Assembly: GCF_040939455.1 (NCBI RefSeq)
Contig: NC_134120.1
Coordinates: forward strand, 60,927,501 to 60,991,500
Length of the DNA stretch: 64,000 nt
Origin: Microcebus murinus
Taxonomy: Eukaryota; Chordata; Mammalia; Primates; Cheirogaleidae
Direction of reading: 5' to 3'
In this document: in pieces, positions 59,856-64,000 of the stretch
Layout: each line of letters opens with the position of its first letter
Position numbering within the stretch: the stretch's first letter is position 1
Notes under the pieces: model-generated
Database searches by the model: none
What the model was told of the DNA's origin: nothing
What the model saw: the letters and a program-made list of their open reading frames with translations, nothing else
Made by a program: the position numbers and the translations under genes

Positions 59856-61683
59856 AAGGTGACATGTGTTGCCCGTGCCCCCCTCCCCCCCGTGTTCTTA
59901 TTCATTTACCTCTCATGTTGCTCCAGCATATTGTGGGGGCACCAATGTTAAGGTCGGGTGCGTTGCCCTCTCCCAGCCTCCCCCCTCGGGTCAGAGCTTC
60001 AAGTGCGCCCATCCCCCAGTCGGTGCGCACCCACCCCATTCCTAATGGATGTGTATGCCCATCCCCTCCCCCCACCCGCCCGACACCCACCCGAAGAAGG
60101 TGATTCCTCTGTGTCCACTTAGGTGTCCATCGGTTCGTACCCATTTGCTGGTGAGCGCGAGCACGTGGTGCTCGTGTGTCCATTCTTGGGATACTTGGCT
60201 TACTGGAACGGGTTCCAGCTCTGGCCAGGAGAACCACGAGAGGTGCCCCCTCACCGCTGCTCCTCATAGCCGAATAGCACTCCGTGGTGTCCACGCGCCA
60301 CATTTTATTTACCCACTCGTGGGTCGATGGGCACTCGGGTGGCTTCCAGGTCTTTGCGATTGTGACTTGTGCCCTGACTCTAACCCTAACCCTTACCCAG
60401 CCCGTCTCCTCCACGGCCCCTGCCTGACTGACTCCTTCCCGCCCGGCCTGTCACCTGTCACCGTCCTCGGCCCCTGCCTGACGGGGCTCCTCCGTCGCCT
60501 GGGCCTTCCAAGGGCTTGGTGTGGACGCTGGTTCCAGGACGCCCTCCCAGGAACCCGGTAGCAGGGCGGCCGCAGCGTCTCGCGCAACCCAACCGTCCGT
60601 CGGCTGGCCGCTGTGGCTAAGTGGCCTGCGGGGGACGTGCTCCCGCTGTGCCGTGCGGGCCCAGCCTGGTGTCTTCTCTGAGGCCCCGCGGCTGCCGCTC
60701 CCCGCAAGGGGATAGCCGCGGAGGTGGGGACCGCCTCCTCATGGGGACGTACACCCAGCTCTCCACGTCGGATTCCGGGGCTCTCTGTCCTGCCAGAAGG
60801 CCCAGCTGGCCTGCGGGTTCTTAGAGTGGCAAAAACATCCGAAAACTGAGATGGAGGGTCCGGTGGGTGTCTGCACTTTTGCAGGGAGGCCCGGGGGCTG
60901 GCTGGACAACGCGGTCTGCTGGGCGGGGGGGTTTGGAGGAGCAACTGATGTCCTTTGCACTTTGGGTAGCAAGTGTCTGAGGTGTCTCTGATCCCTGCAC
61001 CATGTCGGGGGGGGAGGGGGGCAGGAGGAGGAGGAGGAGGAGGAGGAGGAAGAAGAGGAGGAGGAAGGGGGGGGCCGTGACCTGCAGTCGTGTTCCCGGG
61101 GTGGCACGGCATGTGGCTTCTTCCACGGGATGCTTGGCCTGGGCTCCCTGCACCTGGGCCTTTGGAGGACTGGCCCTGTGCTTGCCAACACTTCCTGCAG
61201 GGACCCAGAGCTGGGAGGTTGCATCTCTCAGCCCTGGGTCGGGCAGAGTCCCAGCGGGCCATGCCCACAACCTCTCTCAGCACGGGTCCCCCAGAAGGCT
61301 CCTTTGGGACCAGGATTCTCTTGCGGGTGACTCTTTAAGGTCTGGCCCCTGGATGGAGGGGCACCAGGACTAGAGGTGCAGGAAGGGGAAGGGGGTGGCC
61401 ATGCGAGGGGACACTTTCAGGCCAAGTCCCAGCTTCAGCCTCATCCTCCTGGGAGCCCCGGGGTGGACATCACACCTCCTGGTTGTCCCGCTCTGAGACA
61501 AGGAGCCGGGCTTCGCATTCCCACAGCAGCCAGTCGTGGGCTGAGGACACCTGGGGCGTTGGGAACTCCCTGGCTTCTCCTTGGTTTAACATCTGGAGCT
61601 GCTTGGGAATTGTGCCGCCACACACACCCGAGTGCAGGTGTCTTCTGCACAGACTGCGGGCCTCGCTCTTCTGAATGCCGCTA
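59856..61683 (-). mobile_element. Interrupted L1 relic, unit 15 (array to edge transition)
   Basis: Part A 59856-60373 is array type. Part B 61603-61683 is edge type: 'ttgggaattgtgcc' at 61603 where the array has 'ttgtgaattgtgcc'. The insert is present in the edge type too, so it is older than the split. Confidence 0.7.
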
Positions 61684-61873
61684 GCTCGCCACCCACCCAC
61701 GGGAGAACCTGGTCAGGGTACTTTCTCTCAGGGGCAGACTCTGATCCGGGCGGGCTACCGGTGTCTCTGTTTGCTCCTTTCTTTCTTCCATTTCGGGAAA
61801 GGCTTCCTTACTGGGTGTGGAAATCTCCTATGCCTTTCCTCGCCTATTCTGTCAGCTTTCAAATTCTCTTTCA

Positions 61874-62206
61874 GGCCGGGCGCGGTGGCTCAAGCCTGTA
61901 ATCCTAGCTCTCTGGGAGGCCGAGTCGGGCGGATTGCTCGAGGTCATGAGTTCGAAACCAGCCTGAGCAAGAGCCAGACCCGGTCTCTACTGTAAATAGA
62001 AAGAAATTAATTGGCCAACTAATATATATAGGAAAATGAGCCAGGCATGGTGGCGCATGCCTGTAGTCCCAGCTACTTGGGAGGCTGAGGCAGAAGGATT
62101 GCTTGAGCCCAGGAGTTTGAGGTTGCTGTGAGCTAGGCTAACGCCACGGCACTCACTCTAGCCTAGGCAACAAAGCGAGACTCTGTCTCAAAAAAAAAAA
62201 AAAAAA
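61874..62206 (+). mobile_element. Second Alu, sense orientation, only in the edge unit
   Basis: A full-length strepsirrhine-type Alu with 5' end at 61874, B-box-like GTTCGAAACC in the left arm, an A/T-rich linker, and a poly-A tail at 62190-62206. It is flanked by a 13-bp target duplication AAATTCTCTTTCA at 61861-61873 and about 62204-62216. The matching site is unoccupied in every array unit (for example 2646-2658), so it is independent of the array Alu. Confidence 0.94.
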
Positions 62207-62723
62207 TTCTCTTTCAGTTGCCACCCTCACAGATGGATTAGGAAACTCTTTCCGGTGCACTCATTAGTGAAATGACCTCAATGAAGCTGGAATCCAATAT
62301 CTAATCGCCCATTTTTGGCGAGTCCACACGCCAGGGTGGTTGGGGTCCAATGCAGCCCCGGCCAGGCCTAGGCCCCTTGGACTGGGCCACAGGAGGAGAC
62401 AGAGGAGGGTCCCGGCCCCCAAGGTAGCGGTGCGGGCAGTTCCCCAAGGGCTTGGGCGTTTTCCAGAGGTAGGAGATGGAGGGGACTGATTTCTTCAGCG
62501 CCCCACAGACCAAGCCACCCCACCCCACCCATGGGACACATCCCGAGAGAGAGACACGCCCCATACACTGGCTCCCCTCCCCCATGCGCTGTGCCCCAGC
62601 CCTGACCCGGGGGAATAGGCGGCCGCCCACCCACAGGGCGGGGGGCACAGCTGAAAGGGGTTGTGGGGGAGGGCGGCCCCTGGCTGGGGTCAAAGGGCGA
62701 GCGCCCCGCGCGTGCGCAGTCCT

Positions 62724-62742
62724 TGGCGGCGGCGGCGGCGGT
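62724..62742 (+). repeat. GGC triplet run in edge unit
   Basis: Five GGC triplets followed by GGT replace the array's 'ccccggaggcgcgct' stretch, so this part of the 5' flank differs between array and edge types. Confidence 0.75.
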
Positions 62743-63121
62743 GGGGGTGGGGGGCGGGGAGGTGAAGGAGGCCAGGCGAGGAGAGGAGGGGGGCTGGAAG
62801 GACTCCACCTTGGCGGGTCCAGCCGTGGAGGCGCATCTTGTGTGAGTGTGAGTGAGTGAGTGAGTGAGTGTGAGTGTGTGTGTGTGGGTGCGTGTGTGGT
62901 GTCTGTGTGTCTGTGTGTGTAGAGAGACAGCCCCCCACCCCGGCCCGCCCCTCCCTGCCCGCCCGGCCCCGCCCGTCACCCCCCGTCCCTCGGAGCCCGC
63001 CGGACCCGACCCGGCCGGCAAACTCAACAGGCCCGGCCCCCGCGGGGCCTGGGGCGGGAGGAGGCGGCGGGGAAGCGCAGAGAGGCTCGGCTTCTTGAGC
63101 GGGGCAGGGGCGCCCTCCGCC

Positions 63122-63215
63122 GTCCACGGCCACACCACCCCGAACGCGCCCGATCTCGTCTGATCTCGGAAGCTAAGCAGGGTCGGGCCTGGGAATACCG
63201 GGTGCCGTAGGCTTC
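63122..63215 (+). pseudogene. RNA5S: 5S rRNA pseudogene with 27-bp C-box deletion
   Basis: The copy is 94 bp long instead of 121. The missing 27 bp correspond to positions ~72-98, which removes most of helix IV, half of loop E and the whole C-box needed for TFIIIA binding. Canonical 5S has CCTGG on both sides of this interval, so replication slippage or microhomology deletion between the two repeats explains it. It keeps the canonical G8, T35 and A42 that the array lost, but shares C4, C12, C20, C112 and C121 with the array. These five changes therefore predate the split of the two types. It still has a T-run (63219-63230). Confidence 0.93.
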
Positions 63216-63656
63216 TTCTTTTTTTTTTTTGGCCTCTTGTTCTGTCCCCTTTCTGGGAGCGCCGCGGAGGCCCGGGCTGGGGGTCACCCCCACCCTCAGC
63301 GCCCGCCGCGGTGCCTGGCGCCCCAGCCCGCACCGTGGGGCCTCCTCTTGTCCCGAGCCGCGACACCGCCGCCACGGGGCAGCATGCGTGGCATCTGGAC
63401 AACTGTCAGGTCTCAGACCAAAAGTCTGCTTTGTGGGAACCGACACGCTGGAGGAAACCTTGAGAGTCTGAGAGGGGAGGGAGTTGCAGAAGAAGGCCAG
63501 GATGTCATTTTGAGGGAGTATGTGACCAGAACTCGTCCCGTTGCTTTTGGGGTTCTATGGGCTACACGTAGGAATCTTTGGTGGTGGCACCTGATGTTGG
63601 GGGATCCGGAGTCACACCCAGACCTGCTCCACAGGCCTCCTTTTACTTTTCTCTTC

Positions 63657-63665
63657 GGATTCATT
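63657..63665. other. Empty target site of the array Alu
   Basis: A single GGATTCATT sits between flanks identical to those of the Alu-containing units, with no duplication and no Alu remnant. It is the pre-insertion state, not an excision. Confidence 0.93.
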
Positions 63666-63747
63666 ATTTTTAAAAAGTGTCTCTTATCTCTATTAGTGCA
63701 TTTTCTTTTCTCTCTCTCTTCAAGCAGATGATGGCAGTCCAAGTATT

Positions 63748-64000
63748 AAGGTGACATGTGTTGCCCGTGCCCCCCTGTGTTCTTATTCATTTACCTCTCA
63801 TGTGGTTCCAGCGTATTGTGGGGGCACCAAAGTTAAGGTCGGGTACATCGCCCTCTCCCCGCCTCCCCCCTCGGGTCAGAGCTTCAAGTGCGCCCATCCC
63901 CCAGTGGGTGCGCACCCACCCCATTCCTAATGGATGTGTATGCCCATCCCCTCCCCACGCCCACCCGACACCCACCCGATGAAGGTGATTCCTCTGTGTC
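63748..64000 (-). mobile_element. L1 relic part A, unit 16, cut by window end
   Basis: Edge-type version that lacks the long C-run. It reads 'gggtacatcg' where the array has 'gggtgcgttg'; that is closer at one site to the L1 sequence as I recall it. Confidence 0.7.

Larger units (their letters stand above)
1..60466 (+). repeat. Homogenised tandem array of ~3.96-kb 5S rDNA-like units
   Basis: The same landmarks recur every 3,955-3,962 bp: 5S-like gene, antisense Alu, antisense L1 relic, GGA tract and TG tract, always in the same order and orientation. Exceptions are a 3,874-bp and a 3,940-bp unit. Units differ only by scattered SNPs and simple-repeat length changes, which indicates concerted evolution by unequal exchange and gene conversion. 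The left edge lies outside the window. The right edge of near-identity falls inside a minisatellite near 60,466, after which the related sequence is clearly diverged. From memory, the human 5S array uses a ~2.2-kb unit that also contains an Alu; this unit is almost twice as long because of the L1 relic and its 1.29-kb insert. Confidence 0.95.
58859..63121 (+). repeat. Unit 15, hybrid between array type and diverged edge type
   Basis: The first ~1.6 kb (5S copy, array Alu, L1 relic, start of the minisatellite) is array type. From the minisatellite onward (~60,466) the unit differs: one 47-bp minisatellite copy is missing, the first SNP is at 60600, and frequent substitutions and indels follow. 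The GGA tract is interrupted by AAGAAG (61023-61068). There is an extra sense-strand Alu (61874-62206), a GGC run near 62724 and a longer TG tract. Total length is 4,263 bp. Confidence 0.92.
63122..64000 (+). repeat. Unit 16 (partial), diverged edge unit without the array Alu
   Basis: It carries a 5S copy with an internal deletion, a 3' spacer alignable with the array, an unoccupied Alu target site, and the start of the L1 relic, where the window ends. It retains several states closer to canonical 5S and L1 than the array does. Confidence 0.92.

Noticed and set aside
1..64000. CRISPR array, because of regular spacing of identical repeats
   Set aside because: The period is ~4 kb with full unit identity and primate Alu/L1 content; there are no short repeats with unique spacers.
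1..64000. Assembly artefact (one unit copied by the assembler)
   Set aside because: Units carry independent SNPs, a 95-bp deletion, distinct GGA lengths and a diverged edge, which a collapsed or looped assembly would not invent. Copy number could still be wrong.

Overview
The window is a tandem array of a roughly 3.96-kb nuclear repeat unit from a primate genome. Each unit carries one 5S ribosomal RNA-like gene on the + strand. The host looks like a strepsirrhine, most likely a lemur: the Alu elements carry the A-rich linker and 'ttggccaattaatttctttc' type segment I associate with strepsirrhine Alus, and an antisense LINE-1 3' end also resembles lemur L1 from memory. I see no protein-coding gene. 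The long open frames are by-products of GC-rich, simple-repeat DNA.

Layout: 15 full-length 5S-like copies start at 3536, 7497, 11458, 15418, 19379, 23338, 27299, 31258, 35132, 39072, 43031, 46990, 50948, 54904 and 58859. A 27-bp-deleted copy starts at 63122. Order within one unit: (1) 121-bp 5S-like gene with an intact A-box/IE and an almost intact C-box; (2) pyrimidine-rich 3' tail and T-run terminator; (3) about 420 bp of unique spacer; (4) an antisense Alu flanked by a 9-bp target duplication; (5) an antisense L1 3'-end relic; (6) a 1.29-kb GC-rich segment inserted into that relic, with a telomere-like motif, a minisatellite and a G-rich/GGA tract; (7) the short continuation of the L1 relic; (8) about 1 kb of 5' flank with GA and TG/TGAG simple repeats; (9) a GC-rich 5S promoter-proximal region with a D-box-like element.

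From position 1 to about 60,466 the units are almost identical and differ by rare SNPs and small indels. One unit (31258-35131) has a 95-bp deletion plus a 10-bp duplication, and another (35132-39071) has a contracted GGA tract. From about 60,466 to the end, the sequence is a diverged relative of the same unit. It lacks the array Alu (intact empty site at 63657), carries its own Alu in the opposite orientation (61874-62206), and has a 5S copy without its C-box. This looks like one edge of the homogenised array.

The main surprise is the 5S sequence. All 15 array copies share 10 differences from the mammalian 5S sequence as I recall it. These include T76A in the loop E motif and C-A mismatches in helices I and II. 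Eight of the ten changes are weak-to-strong (A/T to G/C). The array may therefore be a homogenised variant or pseudogene 5S family shaped by GC-biased gene conversion, or an unusual expressed 5S class. Sequence alone does not decide between these.
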